Shown: in pieces, positions 1 to 7,689 of the stretch
Numbering within the stretch: position 1 is the first letter of the stretch
How the letters are laid out: the number at the start of each line of letters is the position of its first letter
Notes under the pieces: generated by a model
What the model saw: the letters and a program-made list of their open reading frames with translations, nothing else
What the model was told of the DNA's origin: nothing
Database searches by the model: none
Assembly (NCBI GenBank): GCA_035698665.1
Contig: DASSBN010000090.1
Span: 1-25,505, forward strand
Source: DATEOR01 sp035698665
GTDB lineage: Bacteria > Actinomycetota > Thermoleophilia > Gaiellales > Gaiellaceae
Length of the DNA: 25,505 nucleotides
Reading direction: 5' to 3'
Position numbers and translations under genes: made by a program

Positions 1-186
1 CGCGCGCCACGTGGCGCGGAAGACGAGTGCGCCGAGAATGGCGTATTCGGCGGTGTGCGCGAGTTTGCGCAAGACGAGGTCCCACGTGCCCAGGCCGGTG
101 CCCAGGTTCGGGATCGCCGAGAGCGTGAAGATGACTCCGGCCCAGAGAACGACCGGGATCCAAGGGCTGATGCGGGTTGCGGTCAC
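1..186 (-). CDS. VanZ-like family membrane protein, N-terminal part
   Basis: Reading leftward from a GTG at 186, 62 codons are open to the window edge, so the C-terminus is missing. The first residues after a short polar start form a hydrophobic segment (PWIPVVLWAGVIFTLSAIPN). It is followed by a loop and RKLAHTAEYAILGALVFR. The S-x-x-P motif after the first membrane span and the later His in a KxxH...Y context are the usual VanZ-like family pattern. VanZ-like proteins are small multi-span membrane proteins of mostly unknown function; the founder contributes to teicoplanin resistance, but that role should not be carried over. A TACGCT hexamer ends 6 bases before the GTG and no Shine-Dalgarno sequence is seen, so the mRNA is probably leaderless. 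Family assignment is fairly secure; function is unknown. Confidence 0.7.
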   Translation of the reverse strand, partial: MTATRISPWIPVVLWAGVIFTLSAIPNLGTGLGTWDLVLRKLAHTAEYAILGALVFRATWRA

Positions 187-192
187 GCCCAG

Positions 193-198
193 AGCGTA
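193..198 (-). promoter_or_regulatory. -10 element of the VanZ-like gene, leaderless type
   Basis: TACGCT on the minus strand lies 6 bases before the GTG at 186. This is the same arrangement as at several other genes in this window. Confidence 0.45.
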
Positions 199-269
199 GT
201 GCCCCGACGGGGGGATGGCCCGAAGTGCCGTTCCAGCCGATCCATCTGGCAGGTTCTTCCACCAGCGTC

Positions 270-737
270 ATGGCATTCGCGGCCCACAACCAGGAGCGGG
301 ACCTCCCGCTCGGCGAGCTGATCGTTCGCGCCGGACTTCTTTCGTCGGTCCAGCTCGACGCTGCTCTCGCAGCCGCGAGGGCAGCGGGCCGGCGCCTCGG
401 AGAGGTTCTGGTCGACGACGAGCTCGTCGACGAGCGCGAGCTGGCCCAGATCGTCGCGCAGCAGGAGGGCCTCGAGTTCATCGATCTCGGCAAGCACGAT
501 CTCGAAGACGAGGCGGTCGACCTGCTCTCCGAGGCTTCCGCTCGTCGCTACACGGCGCTCCCGTACCGGCTGGAGGGCACCGCCGTCTGCGTGGCGATCG
601 CCGACCCGGCCGACGACGCCGCGCTCGACGCCGTCCTGGACGAGGTCGAGCGGCCCGTCCGCTTCGTCGTCGCGACGCGGACCGAGGTCGAGTCCGCCAT
701 CCGCGAAGCGTTCGGCGAGCCTTTCGCGGCTGCCTGA
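270..737 (+). CDS. standalone MshEN (GspE/PilB N-terminal) domain protein
   Basis: This 155-aa protein consists almost entirely of the MshEN / T2SS-E N-terminal fold. Two tandem copies of the family motif can be read: residues 13-37 (PLGELIVRAGLLSSVQLDAA and following) and 42-65 (RLGEVLVDDELVDERELAQI and following, ending QQ). The second copy fits the RLGxxL(V)...L...Q pattern that binds cyclic di-GMP in MshE-type ATPases. The usual C-terminal secretion ATPase with Walker motifs is absent and a stop follows at 735-737. I chose the ATG at 270 because homology begins shortly after it; an in-frame start at 177 would add 31 residues unlike the family. A role as a c-di-GMP-responsive adaptor is inference. 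The first motif lacks the leading Arg. Confidence 0.72.
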   Translation: MAFAAHNQERDLPLGELIVRAGLLSSVQLDAALAAARAAGRRLGEVLVDDELVDERELAQIVAQQEGLEFIDLGKHDLEDEAVDLLSEASARRYTALPYRLEGTAVCVAIADPADDAALDAVLDEVERPVRFVVATRTEVESAIREAFGEPFAAA

Positions 738-743
738 TAGCCT
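738..743 (+). promoter_or_regulatory. putative -10 element for the riboswitch-controlled operon
   Basis: TAGCCT directly follows the stop codon of the preceding gene and lies about 8-14 bases before the first conserved riboswitch bases. This is where transcription of the leader would be expected to start. No convincing -35 is seen. Confidence 0.4.
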
Positions 744-751
744 CCCGCCAC

Positions 752-893
752 ACATAAGGTGAGCGGAAAGGGAAGCCGGTGCGAGTCCGGCACGGTCCCG
801 CCGCTGTAAGGGGAGACGCTCTCCGCCACGACGCCACTGGCCGCGAGCCGGGAAGGCGGCGGAGGGGGAGCCCCGAGTCAGAAGACCTGCCGT
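752..893 (+). ncRNA. cobalamin (B12) riboswitch
   Basis: The classic conserved blocks occur in order. They are GGGAAGCCGGTGCGAGTCCG at about 770-789, then GGTCCCGCCGCTGTAA up to 809, GCCACTGG at 833-840, GAGCCGGGAAGGC up to 857, and the B12 box GAGTCAGAAGACCTGCC at 875-891. The AGGT at 757-760 and ACCT at 885-888 can form the closing stem. The leader ends about 40 bases before a strong Shine-Dalgarno sequence (AAGGAGG, about 919-925). A CCTTC at about 896-900 could pair with GAAGG in that site, which suggests translational control. It lies directly upstream of a lipoprotein and ECF transporter operon and should repress it when adenosylcobalamin is plentiful. The aptamer is certain; the switching mechanism is inferred. 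Confidence 0.95.
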
Positions 894-930
894 TCGCCTT
901 CGATCCGTTCCCCTCGCGGAAGGAGGAAAC

Positions 931-1329
931 GTGCTTCGTCGATCCATTGCAGCGGTGCTCTTCGCCTGCGCTCTCGCGGCGTGCGGCGGCAACTCGAGCT
1001 CCTCGTCGCCCGCAGCGGCGGTTTTCGTCACCACCGACTGCGGTGCCACCGTCGTCACCGCCAAGACCCCGGTGGACGCCGGCCAAAACGCCATGCGCGC
1101 GCTCGACCGGGTGGCCGACATCAAGACCGATTCCGGCGGCAAGTTCGTGACCGCCATCGAGGGCGTCGAGCAGGACGAGGGCAAGAAGCTCGCCTGGCTC
1201 TACTACGTCAACGGCAAGCCCGCGAGCAAGGGCGCCGCCGAGATCGAGCTCCAGACCGGCGACGTCGAGTGGTGGGACCTGCACAACTGGGAGAAGGAGT
1301 GCGCCTCGGTTCCGGCCGACGCGCAGTAA
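931..1329 (+). CDS. DUF4430-domain lipoprotein, probable surface corrinoid-binding protein
   Basis: This 132-aa protein has a type II signal peptide (RRSIAAVLFACALAAC) with the acylated Cys at residue 18, then a Ser-rich linker. The rest is a DUF4430 domain, recognisable from the middle block LAWLYYVNGKPASKGAAEIE and the following GDVEWWDLHNW. DUF4430 is related to the C-terminal domain of transcobalamin and intrinsic factor, which grips cobalamin. It is the first gene after the B12 riboswitch and is followed by overlapping ECF transporter genes. I infer that it sits on the outer face of the membrane and hands corrinoids to the transporter. The GTG start is set by AAGGAGG five bases upstream and by the signal peptide. 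The ligand is not proven. Confidence 0.85.
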   Translation: MLRRSIAAVLFACALAACGGNSSSSSPAAAVFVTTDCGATVVTAKTPVDAGQNAMRALDRVADIKTDSGGKFVTAIEGVEQDEGKKLAWLYYVNGKPASKGAAEIELQTGDVEWWDLHNWEKECASVPADAQ

Positions 1330-2027
1330 GGCTCGCGCCCGTTCCCGCGGCGGCCCTGCTCGCGGCCGCCGCGGTGGCGGCGCTCCTGATGGATCACGTG
1401 CTGCCGCTCGCGATCCTGACCGCTGCGCTGCTCCTCCTCTGTACGCAGGCACACACGCGTCTGCGGCCCTACCTCTTCGGAACCGGCACGGCGGCACTCG
1501 GCCTCTTCCTCGTCTGGCCGTTCCTGCAGTCGACCGGGATCGACGTCATCTGGGAAGGGCCGATCGTGCCCGTGCTCGGCCAGCTCGACGTGACGTGGGA
1601 GGAGATCGTTCTGGCCGCGGTCTCTGCGCTCCGGCTGGCCGCGGTCGGGCTCGCCTTCTCCGCCTACGCGCTTCTGCTCGACCACGACCGGCTCGTCGCG
1701 AGCGCGTCGTTCGCCCGCCACTCGGCCCTCGCCGTCGCGCTGGCGACGCGGCTCGTGCCGACCCTGGAGCGAGACGCGGCCGGCCTCGCCGAGGCCGTGC
1801 GGGGGCGAGGAGTGGAGGTCGACGGAGTGCGCGGGCACGCGCGCCTCCTCTCGCCACTCGTCGCCGGATCCCTCGAGCGCGCCGCGAACCTCGCCGAGGC
1901 GATGGAGGCGCGCGGGTTCGGGAGCGGCGTGCCGACCCGGGCTCCGAGCCCCTCCTGGGCGGCTGCGGACTACGCGGCGCTGGCTGCGGGGGCGGCTCTC
2001 GTGCTGGCGGCGGTGCTGTGGCTCTAG
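1299..2027 (+). CDS. ecfT: ECF transporter transmembrane subunit EcfT
   Basis: EcfT is the membrane scaffold that couples the ATPase pair to the substrate-binding S component. The protein has several hydrophobic spans and the two cytoplasmic coupling helices typical of EcfT. The first contains RLVPTLERDAAGLAEAVRGR and the second ERAANLAEAMEARGFG; the paired Ala-Arg-Gly / Arg-Gly motifs contact the ATPases. The start is uncertain. The GTG at 1299 gives 242 aa, overlaps the DUF4430 gene by 31 bases and keeps the first membrane span. The ATG at 1389 would cut into that span. The last 10 bases overlap the ATPase gene, so translation is probably coupled. B12 control comes from the upstream riboswitch. 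Confidence 0.85.
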   Translation: MRLGSGRRAVRLAPVPAAALLAAAAVAALLMDHVLPLAILTAALLLLCTQAHTRLRPYLFGTGTAALGLFLVWPFLQSTGIDVIWEGPIVPVLGQLDVTWEEIVLAAVSALRLAAVGLAFSAYALLLDHDRLVASASFARHSALAVALATRLVPTLERDAAGLAEAVRGRGVEVDGVRGHARLLSPLVAGSLERAANLAEAMEARGFGSGVPTRAPSPSWAAADYAALAAGAALVLAAVLWL

Positions 2028-3361
2028 TCGACGTCCGCGGGCTCGAGTTCAGCTATCCGGGTTCCGAGGCACCGGCGCTCGCCGACGTCTCGCTCCGGCT
2101 GGAGCCGGGAGAGGTCGTCGCGCTGCTCGGGCCTTCCGGGTCGGGAAAGTCGACGCTTCTGCGCGCGCTTGCCGGACTTGTGCCGCACTTCCACGGAGGG
2201 CGGTTCGCCGGCAGCGTGCTCGTGGACGGGCAGGACACGCGCCGCTCCCGTCCCGCTGCCCTCGCGGGCACGACAGCCGTCGTCTTCCAGGATCCCGAGG
2301 ACCAGGTCGTGATGGCGCTCGTCCGCAACGAGGTCGCGTTCGGGCTCGAGAACCTCGGCGTGCCGCCGGCCGAGATCTGGCCGCGTACGGAGGAGGCCCT
2401 CGCCGCCGTCGGCGCGCTGCACCTGGCCGAGAGGAGGACCGCCGAGCTTTCCGGCGGCGAGCTCCAGCGCGTGTGCCTCGCATCGGCGCTCGCGCTGCGG
2501 CCGCGGCTCCTGCTCCTCGACGAGCCGACCTCGCAGCTCGACCCGGAGGCGGCGGAGCGGTTTCTCGGGCTTGTCGGCGGTCTCGGGGCTACGACGGTGC
2601 TCTCCGAGCAGCGCACGGCGCGCGCGCTCGGGCTCGCCGACCGCGTGCTCTTCATGGAGGACGGCGGGATCCTCGCCGACGCCTCGAAGAGCGAGGGGCT
2701 CGCCTGGCTCGCCGAGCACAGGTCGCACTACCTCCCCGCACAGGCGCACCTGGAGAGCTCGCCGTCCCGCGACGACGCAGTGTGCCGGCTGGACGGCGTT
2801 CGCTTCGCCTACCGCGGAGGGCCCGAGGTCCTCGGCGGGGCCGCGCTGGACGTTCGGCGCGGCGAGATCGTGGCGCTCGAAGGGCCGAACGGCTCGGGGA
2901 AGACCACGCTGGCGAAGATCGCGGCGGGGCTCCTGAAGCCTGCCGCCGGCACGGTCTGGAGGGCCGGTCGCGCCGGCTACCTGAGCCAGGATCCCGGCCG
3001 CTACCTCGTGCGCGACCGGGCGGTGGACGAGGTCGCCCTCGCCGTCGGCGGTGACCGCGCGCGGGCGAAGGCCGCGCTCGAACGCGTCGGGCTGGGCTGG
3101 GCGGCCGAGCGCCACCCACGCGATCTCTCGAGTGGAGAGCGCGAGCGCCTCGGCCTCGCGGCCGTCGCGGTCGCGGAGCCCGATCTCCTCGTGCTCGACG
3201 AGCCCACCCGCGGCATCGATCCGGACCGCAAGGCCGAGATCGCAGATTGGCTGGCCGAGTACGCCGCGGCCGGGCGCGGAGTGCTCGTCGCCACGCACGA
3301 CCGCACGTTCCCCGTCGACCGGCGCGTGTCGCTCGGACGCGAGGCGCTCCTTGCCGCGTAA
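2018..3361 (+). CDS. ECF transporter ATPase, two EcfA domains fused
   Basis: This 447-aa cytoplasmic protein contains two complete ABC ATPase domains in tandem, replacing the usual separate EcfA and EcfA' subunits. Domain 1 has Walker A GPSGSGKST, signature LSGGELQR and Walker B LLLLDEPTSQLD. Domain 2 has GPNGSGKTT, a divergent signature LSSGERER and LLVLDEPTRGID. The two halves share the fold but not much sequence, as in YkoD-type fused ATPases. The GTG at 2018 overlaps ecfT by 10 bases and begins VALVDVRGLEFSY, the usual start of an EcfA domain. It powers the S component encoded just downstream. The second signature has Ser in place of the first Gly, a change that may make the two ATP sites unequal. 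Confidence 0.92.
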   Translation: MALVDVRGLEFSYPGSEAPALADVSLRLEPGEVVALLGPSGSGKSTLLRALAGLVPHFHGGRFAGSVLVDGQDTRRSRPAALAGTTAVVFQDPEDQVVMALVRNEVAFGLENLGVPPAEIWPRTEEALAAVGALHLAERRTAELSGGELQRVCLASALALRPRLLLLDEPTSQLDPEAAERFLGLVGGLGATTVLSEQRTARALGLADRVLFMEDGGILADASKSEGLAWLAEHRSHYLPAQAHLESSPSRDDAVCRLDGVRFAYRGGPEVLGGAALDVRRGEIVALEGPNGSGKTTLAKIAAGLLKPAAGTVWRAGRAGYLSQDPGRYLVRDRAVDEVALAVGGDRARAKAALERVGLGWAAERHPRDLSSGERERLGLAAVAVAEPDLLVLDEPTRGIDPDRKAEIADWLAEYAAAGRGVLVATHDRTFPVDRRVSLGREALLAA

Positions 3362-4025
3362 GGTCACCTTCCTCGCAAGCGCGGCCGCGCTGGCGGCCGC
3401 GGCCTGGGCGGCGCTCGACCCCGACCGCGGCGGCCTCGCCGTCCTGCTCGCGGGTATCGCCGTGCTCGTCGCCGGCGCCGGCTGGCTCGAGGGCGGTACG
3501 GAGTCCGCCAAGGACTTGACGCTGATCGCGACCGTGGCCGGAGTCGCAGCAGCGGCGCGCGTGCTCTTCGCACCGGTGCCCGGCGTTCAGCCCGTCACCG
3601 TCGTCGCGGTCGTTGCCGGCACCGCGCTCGGGCCGCGCCGGGGCTTCGCCGTCGGAGCGCTCGCCGCGCTCGCCTCGAACTTCTTCCTCGGCCAGGGTGT
3701 GTGGACGCCGTGGCAGATGCTGGCGTGGGGGATGTGCGGCGTGATCGGCGGCCTGCTGCCCTCCGCATTGCGCGGACGACTCGCGTTCGCGGGCGTCTGC
3801 TTCGTCCTCGGCCTCGGCTTCAGCCTGTTCATGGACGTGTGGGAGTGGTATGCGTTCTTCCCGCATACGTGGGCTGCGCTCACGCTGCAGATCGCGCGCG
3901 GGTTCCCTTTCGACATGGCGCACGCGGTCGGCAACGTGCTGCTCGCCCTCGCCGCGGCGCCGGAGCTCCGCCGCGTGCTCGAGCGCTACGAGCGGCGCAC
4001 ACGGGTCGAAATCGCCTGGGCCTAG
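3351..4025 (+). CDS. ECF transporter S component, probable corrinoid or corrinoid-precursor specificity
   Basis: A 224-aa membrane protein with about six hydrophobic spans. It carries the S-component-like blocks PVPGVQPVTVVAVVAGTALG and NFFLGQGVWTPWQMLAWG, with short charged ends. S components bind the substrate and dock on EcfT. The likely start is TTG at 3351, 11 bases inside the ATPase gene, because no ATG or GTG lies in frame nearby. Substrate is inferred only from context: a B12 riboswitch and a DUF4430 lipoprotein head the operon, so cobalamin, cobinamide or a lower-ligand precursor are the candidates. Its TAG stop forms the first three bases of the -10 element of the next gene. Confidence 0.82.
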   Translation: MPRKVTFLASAAALAAAAWAALDPDRGGLAVLLAGIAVLVAGAGWLEGGTESAKDLTLIATVAGVAAAARVLFAPVPGVQPVTVVAVVAGTALGPRRGFAVGALAALASNFFLGQGVWTPWQMLAWGMCGVIGGLLPSALRGRLAFAGVCFVLGLGFSLFMDVWEWYAFFPHTWAALTLQIARGFPFDMAHAVGNVLLALAAAPELRRVLERYERRTRVEIAWA

Positions 4026-4028
4026 AAT
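4023..4028 (+). promoter_or_regulatory. -10 element of the CinA-domain gene, overlapping a stop codon
   Basis: TAGAAT ends 7 bases before the GTG at 4036, and its TAG is also the stop codon of the S-component gene. No Shine-Dalgarno sequence precedes the GTG, which supports a leaderless transcript. Confidence 0.6.
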
Positions 4029-4035
4029 CGGCGGC

Positions 4036-4755
4036 GTGGCTCGCGCCGACATCCTCACCGTCGGGAACGAGATCGTCTCCGGCGACACCGAGAACACGAA
4101 CGCCTCGTGGCTCGCCCGGCGCCTGGCCGGGCTCGGCATCGACGTGCGGCTGATCGCAGCGATCCACGACGACATCGAAGAGATCGCAGCCTTCATCCGC
4201 GTCGAGGCGCCGCGGGTCGAGCACGTCTTCGTGACCGGAGGCCTGGGCGGGACTCCCGACGACCTCACGCGCGAAGGCGTCGCGGCCGCGTTCGGCCGGG
4301 AGTGCGAGGAGATCGCCGAGGTTGCGACCGTCCTCCGTGCCCGCTTCGAGCCGCGCGGCCTCGGCGATTACGCGGCGCGCTGGGCCTGCCTGCCTCGCGG
4401 CGCCGAGCCTCTTCTCAACCCGTTAGGGGGCGCCCCCGGCTTCGTCGTCGAGAACGTCGTCGTCCTCCCGGGTCTGCCCAGCGAGATGGAGGCGATGTTC
4501 GAGACCGTCGCCGATCGCTTCGCCGGCCGGCCGATCGAGACCTGGCGCCGGAGCTACCGCACCGGCGAGGGCCAGATCGTCTCGATCCTCGAGGAGGCGA
4601 CGCGCCGCCACCCCGAGGTGATGGTGGGGAGCTACCCGCGCTTCCTCGACGACGGGCCGGAGGTGACGGTAGTCCTCAAGTCGGCCGACGAGGCGGCCCT
4701 CGCGACGGCGACCGCCTGGGTGCAGGAGGCGCTGGCTAGCCGGGAATCGCGATGA
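4036..4755 (+). CDS. CinA N-terminal / molybdopterin-binding (MoaB-fold) domain protein
   Basis: The 239-aa protein begins RADILTVGNEIVSGDTENTN, the hallmark of the COG1058 domain of CinA. It continues with VTGGLGGTPDDLTREGVAAA and VVVLPGLPSEMEAMFE, both family motifs. Full CinA proteins of about 410 residues add a C-terminal PncC nicotinamide-mononucleotide amidase domain. That domain is absent here, so this is the short form. COG1058 domains can act as ADP-ribose or NMN-related pyrophosphatases, but many short forms are uncharacterised. The GTG start is chosen for the homology and for the -10 element 7 bases upstream. The last 20 bases overlap the convergent gene. Confidence 0.82.
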   Translation: MARADILTVGNEIVSGDTENTNASWLARRLAGLGIDVRLIAAIHDDIEEIAAFIRVEAPRVEHVFVTGGLGGTPDDLTREGVAAAFGRECEEIAEVATVLRARFEPRGLGDYAARWACLPRGAEPLLNPLGGAPGFVVENVVVLPGLPSEMEAMFETVADRFAGRPIETWRRSYRTGEGQIVSILEEATRRHPEVMVGSYPRFLDDGPEVTVVLKSADEAALATATAWVQEALASRESR

Positions 4756-5473
4756 CCCGGTCGCCCGGCAGGGCGAGGTTCACGGCGGCTCGGCGCACGC
4801 GGCCCTCGCGCAGGTAGGCGGTCACCACCGCATCCGACGAAGACTGGCCGAGTGAGAGCTCCGAAGTTCCCCAGTACGAAGGGCCCAAGCTGACCTCGTT
4901 CCAGTCGGGGGGTTGGTCGACGACGATGCGCTCAACGTCCGCGCGCTGAACGACCATCAGCCAGGCCGGCTTGAAGGTCTGCCCGTTCAGATCGAACTGA
5001 GCCCCTCTGACCACGCACAACAACGCCGAAGCCGAGTCGAGGCGATCGCCACAGAACCACTCGACGGGCCCGTCGGTCATGACGAAGCCGAGGCACGTGC
5101 GGTCGGCTGCGTTCGTCCCGGCCACGATCATGCTCAGGTCGTGCGGGCCGACTCGGATCGCGTCGACGAGCCTCACGCTGGACGGAGCAACGCCCCAGCG
5201 CCGGGCCGAAGCCCGTGCCGGAGCGAGCTCCGCTCCCTGAACCCCAGAGAGATTCCACTCCTCCTCGTGCTCGCCGAAGCGGAAGCCCGGCTGGCCGCCT
5301 GCCCATGTCCAGCCGTCGCTCGGGGGCGGATAGCGGCTCATGTCGACCTTGATCAGGCTGCCCTCTCCCTTCGGGTGGTACTCGGGGCGGAAGAAGACGA
5401 AGACGACCGCGATTGCGGCAAGCACGGCGCCGACGACCACGGCCGGTGCCCAGTGGCGCGAAATGAGACCCAC
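4736..5473 (-). CDS. membrane-anchored protein of unknown function
   Basis: A 245-aa protein starting at GTG 5473. After the polar residues GLISRHW comes one membrane span at about residues 9-29 (APAVVVGAVLAAIAVVFVFF). A mostly polar domain of about 210 residues, presumably extracytoplasmic, follows. It has two Cys near the middle (RTCLGFVMTDGPVEWFCGDR) and a third in SALLCVV, so a disulphide is possible. I recognise no family. Its 3' end overlaps the CinA-domain gene by 20 bases in the convergent sense. It is divergent from the helicase gene, 68 bases away. The coding call rests on length, the coherent signal anchor and the clean fit between neighbours. Confidence 0.7.
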   Translation of the reverse strand: MGLISRHWAPAVVVGAVLAAIAVVFVFFRPEYHPKGEGSLIKVDMSRYPPPSDGWTWAGGQPGFRFGEHEEEWNLSGVQGAELAPARASARRWGVAPSSVRLVDAIRVGPHDLSMIVAGTNAADRTCLGFVMTDGPVEWFCGDRLDSASALLCVVRGAQFDLNGQTFKPAWLMVVQRADVERIVVDQPPDWNEVSLGPSYWGTSELSLGQSSSDAVVTAYLREGRVRRAAVNLALPGDRVIAIPG

Positions 5474-5529
5474 GAATGACGTGATCGGCGCTTCTCGCCG
5501 CGGCCGGATCCCCCGCAGAGGGGAGCGGC

Positions 5530-5535
5530 TACGAT
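5530..5535 (+). promoter_or_regulatory. -10 element of the helicase gene, leaderless type
   Basis: TACGAT ends 6 bases before the GTG at 5542. There is no Shine-Dalgarno sequence. Confidence 0.55.
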
Positions 5536-5541
5536 CGAACC

Positions 5542-7689
5542 GTGGCCGTCACGTCTCCTGATCAGTACCTCGCCGAGCTGAATCCCGCCCAGCGGGAGGC
5601 CGTGCTCGCGACCGAGGGCCCTGTCCTCGTCGTCGCCGGCGCGGGGTCGGGAAAGACGCGCGTGCTCACGTATCGCATCGCCCATCTCGTGGCGGCGGTC
5701 GGCGTCAAGCCGCAAGAGATCCTCGCGATCACGTTCACGAACAAGGCGGCGGGGGAGATGCGCGAGCGGCTCCAGAGCGTCGTGGGTGCCGTGGCACGAA
5801 CGATGTGGGTGATGACCTTTCACGCGGCGTGCGGGCGGATCCTCCGTCGCGAGGCGCCGCGCCTGGGGTACCGGTCGAACTTCACCATCTACGACCAGGC
5901 CGACCAGGTGCGCCTGGTGAAACAGTGTCTCGAGGAGCTCGACCGCGATCCGAAGCGCTTCGTCCCGCGCGGGATCCACGCGCAGATCTCGAACGCGAAG
6001 AACCAGCTGGTCTCGCCGGAGGAGTACAAGAACCGCGTCGCGTCGTTCTTCGACCAGACCGTCGCCGACGTCTACGAGCTCTACCAGCGCCGGCTGCTCG
6101 ACTCGAACGCGGCCGACTTCGACGACCTCCTCATGCTCACCGTCGAGGTGCTCGACCGTTTCCCCGAGGCGCGAAAGAAGTGGCAGAAGGCGTTCCGCTA
6201 CGTCCTCGTCGACGAGTACCAGGACACGAACCACGCGCAGTACCGGCTTCTGCAGCTCCTCGCCGGCGAGCACAAGAACGTGTTCGCGGTGGGCGACCCC
6301 GACCAGTCCATCTACGCCTTTCGCGGCGCGGATATCCGCAACATCATGGAGTTCGAGCGGGACTTCGGCGGCGCGAAGCAGATCGCCCTGGAGCAGAACT
6401 ACCGCTCGACGAACGCCGTTCTCCGCGCGGCGAACGCCGTCATCTCGGAGAACCGCGAGCGCAAGCCGAAGAACCTCTGGAGCGAGCTCGGCGAGGGCGA
6501 CCCCGTGCGCGTCATCGAGGTCGAGGACGAACACGCCGAGGCGCGCTTCGTCGCGGCCGAGATCGCCGGGCTCGTGGACGAGGGCTTCGCGGGGTCGGAG
6601 ATCGCGGTCTTCTACCGGACGAACGCACAGTCGCGCGTGGTGGAGGACGTCCTCGTGCGCCAGGACATCCCCTACCAGGTGATCGGCGGGCCGAAGTTCT
6701 ACGAGCGCGCGGAGATCAAGGACGCGATCGCCTATCTGCAGGCGATCGACAATCCCTCCGACGCCATCTCGCTGACGCGGATCGCGAACAGGCCGAGGCG
6801 CGGGATCGGAGACGCATCGCTCGCGCGCCTGCAGACGTACGCGGATGCACACGGGCTGTCGCTCTGGGAGGCGCTGGAGCATCCGGAGGAGGCGGGCTGC
6901 GGCGGCGCGCCGCTCAAGGCGATCGACAAGTTCCGCACGCTCATGCAGTCCTCCATGGCCGGCGCCGGGGAGCTGCCGGTGCCCGAGCTGCTCGAGCGGG
7001 TCCTGGAGCAGAGCGGCTACCTCGAGGCGCTCGAGGCCGAGCGCACGATCGAGGCGCAGGGGCGCATCGAGAACCTCCAGGAGCTCGTCGGGGTGGCGCG
7101 GGAGTACCAGGAAGCCTCCGAGAATCCGAGCCTCTCCGAGTTCCTCCAGCAGATCTCCCTCTTCTCGGACCAGGACGCGATCGAGGAGGAGCGCAGCCTC
7201 GTCACGCTGATGACGCTGCACAACGCCAAGGGCCTCGAGTTCCGCGCGGTCTTCCTCATCGGCATGGAGGAAGGCGTCTTTCCGCACTCGCGCTCGATCG
7301 AGGAGCAGGGCCTCGAGGAGGAGCGGCGGCTCTGCTACGTCGGCCTCACGCGGGCACAGGAGCGGCTCGTGCTCACGCACGCGGCCGCGCGCTCGCTCTG
7401 GGGCTCGCGCGGCTACAACCTGCCGAGCCGCTTCCTCGACGAGCTTCCGCAGGAGGAGATCGAGCGCGACCGGCTGCGGCCCTCCTCGTGGACCGGCTAC
7501 GGCTCGCCGACGGTCACCGTCCGCCGTGATGTGCCGTCCCTCTCCACCGGCGACTCGGTGCGGCACTCGACTCTCGGCGAAGGAGTGGTGACGGCGATCG
7601 CGGCGGACGGCATCGTCACCGTGCGGTTTGCCGACGACGGCGTCGAGCGGCGGCTGATGCTCGAGTACGCGCCGCTCGAGAAGGTATGA
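5542..7689 (+). CDS. pcrA: ATP-dependent 3'-5' DNA helicase, PcrA/UvrD type
   Basis: This 715-aa superfamily 1A helicase is full length. Motifs in order: an N-terminal Q-motif region (LNPAQREAV), Walker A GAGSGKTRVLTYR, motif Ic around FTNKAAGEMRER, DEYQDTNHAQY (motif II), VGDPDQSIYAFRGAD (III), LEQNYRST (IV), LMTLHNAKGLEF (V) and CYVGLTRAQERL (VI). The C-terminal 60 residues (GDSVRHSTLGEGVVTAIAAD onward) form the Tudor-like domain of PcrA that contacts RNA polymerase and repair partners. The protein would unwind DNA in nucleotide excision and mismatch-linked repair and remove recombinase filaments. The stop codon overlaps the start of the acetyltransferase gene (ATGA). UvrD and PcrA cannot be separated by sequence alone; the PcrA name reflects Gram-positive usage. 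Confidence 0.96.
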   Translation: MAVTSPDQYLAELNPAQREAVLATEGPVLVVAGAGSGKTRVLTYRIAHLVAAVGVKPQEILAITFTNKAAGEMRERLQSVVGAVARTMWVMTFHAACGRILRREAPRLGYRSNFTIYDQADQVRLVKQCLEELDRDPKRFVPRGIHAQISNAKNQLVSPEEYKNRVASFFDQTVADVYELYQRRLLDSNAADFDDLLMLTVEVLDRFPEARKKWQKAFRYVLVDEYQDTNHAQYRLLQLLAGEHKNVFAVGDPDQSIYAFRGADIRNIMEFERDFGGAKQIALEQNYRSTNAVLRAANAVISENRERKPKNLWSELGEGDPVRVIEVEDEHAEARFVAAEIAGLVDEGFAGSEIAVFYRTNAQSRVVEDVLVRQDIPYQVIGGPKFYERAEIKDAIAYLQAIDNPSDAISLTRIANRPRRGIGDASLARLQTYADAHGLSLWEALEHPEEAGCGGAPLKAIDKFRTLMQSSMAGAGELPVPELLERVLEQSGYLEALEAERTIEAQGRIENLQELVGVAREYQEASENPSLSEFLQQISLFSDQDAIEEERSLVTLMTLHNAKGLEFRAVFLIGMEEGVFPHSRSIEEQGLEEERRLCYVGLTRAQERLVLTHAAARSLWGSRGYNLPSRFLDELPQEEIERDRLRPSSWTGYGSPTVTVRRDVPSLSTGDSVRHSTLGEGVVTAIAADGIVTVRFADDGVERRLMLEYAPLEKV

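Noticed and set aside
183..1497. Long minus-strand open frames (to 333 and 339 codons) opposite the MshEN gene, riboswitch and DUF4430 gene
   Set aside because: They run through a clear riboswitch and opposite real genes, are Arg/Ala-rich and match no family; typical of very high G+C sequence.
1389..2027. ATG 1389 as the EcfT start
   Set aside because: It would remove part of the first membrane span; GTG 1299 fits the family better, though I am not certain.
2024..4268. Minus-strand frames of 495 and 538 codons opposite the ECF genes
   Set aside because: They mirror strongly recognised ATPase and membrane genes and show no domain of their own.
5353..7566. 737-codon minus-strand frame opposite the helicase
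   Set aside because: It is antisense to every helicase motif and has low-complexity Arg/Leu/Val composition.
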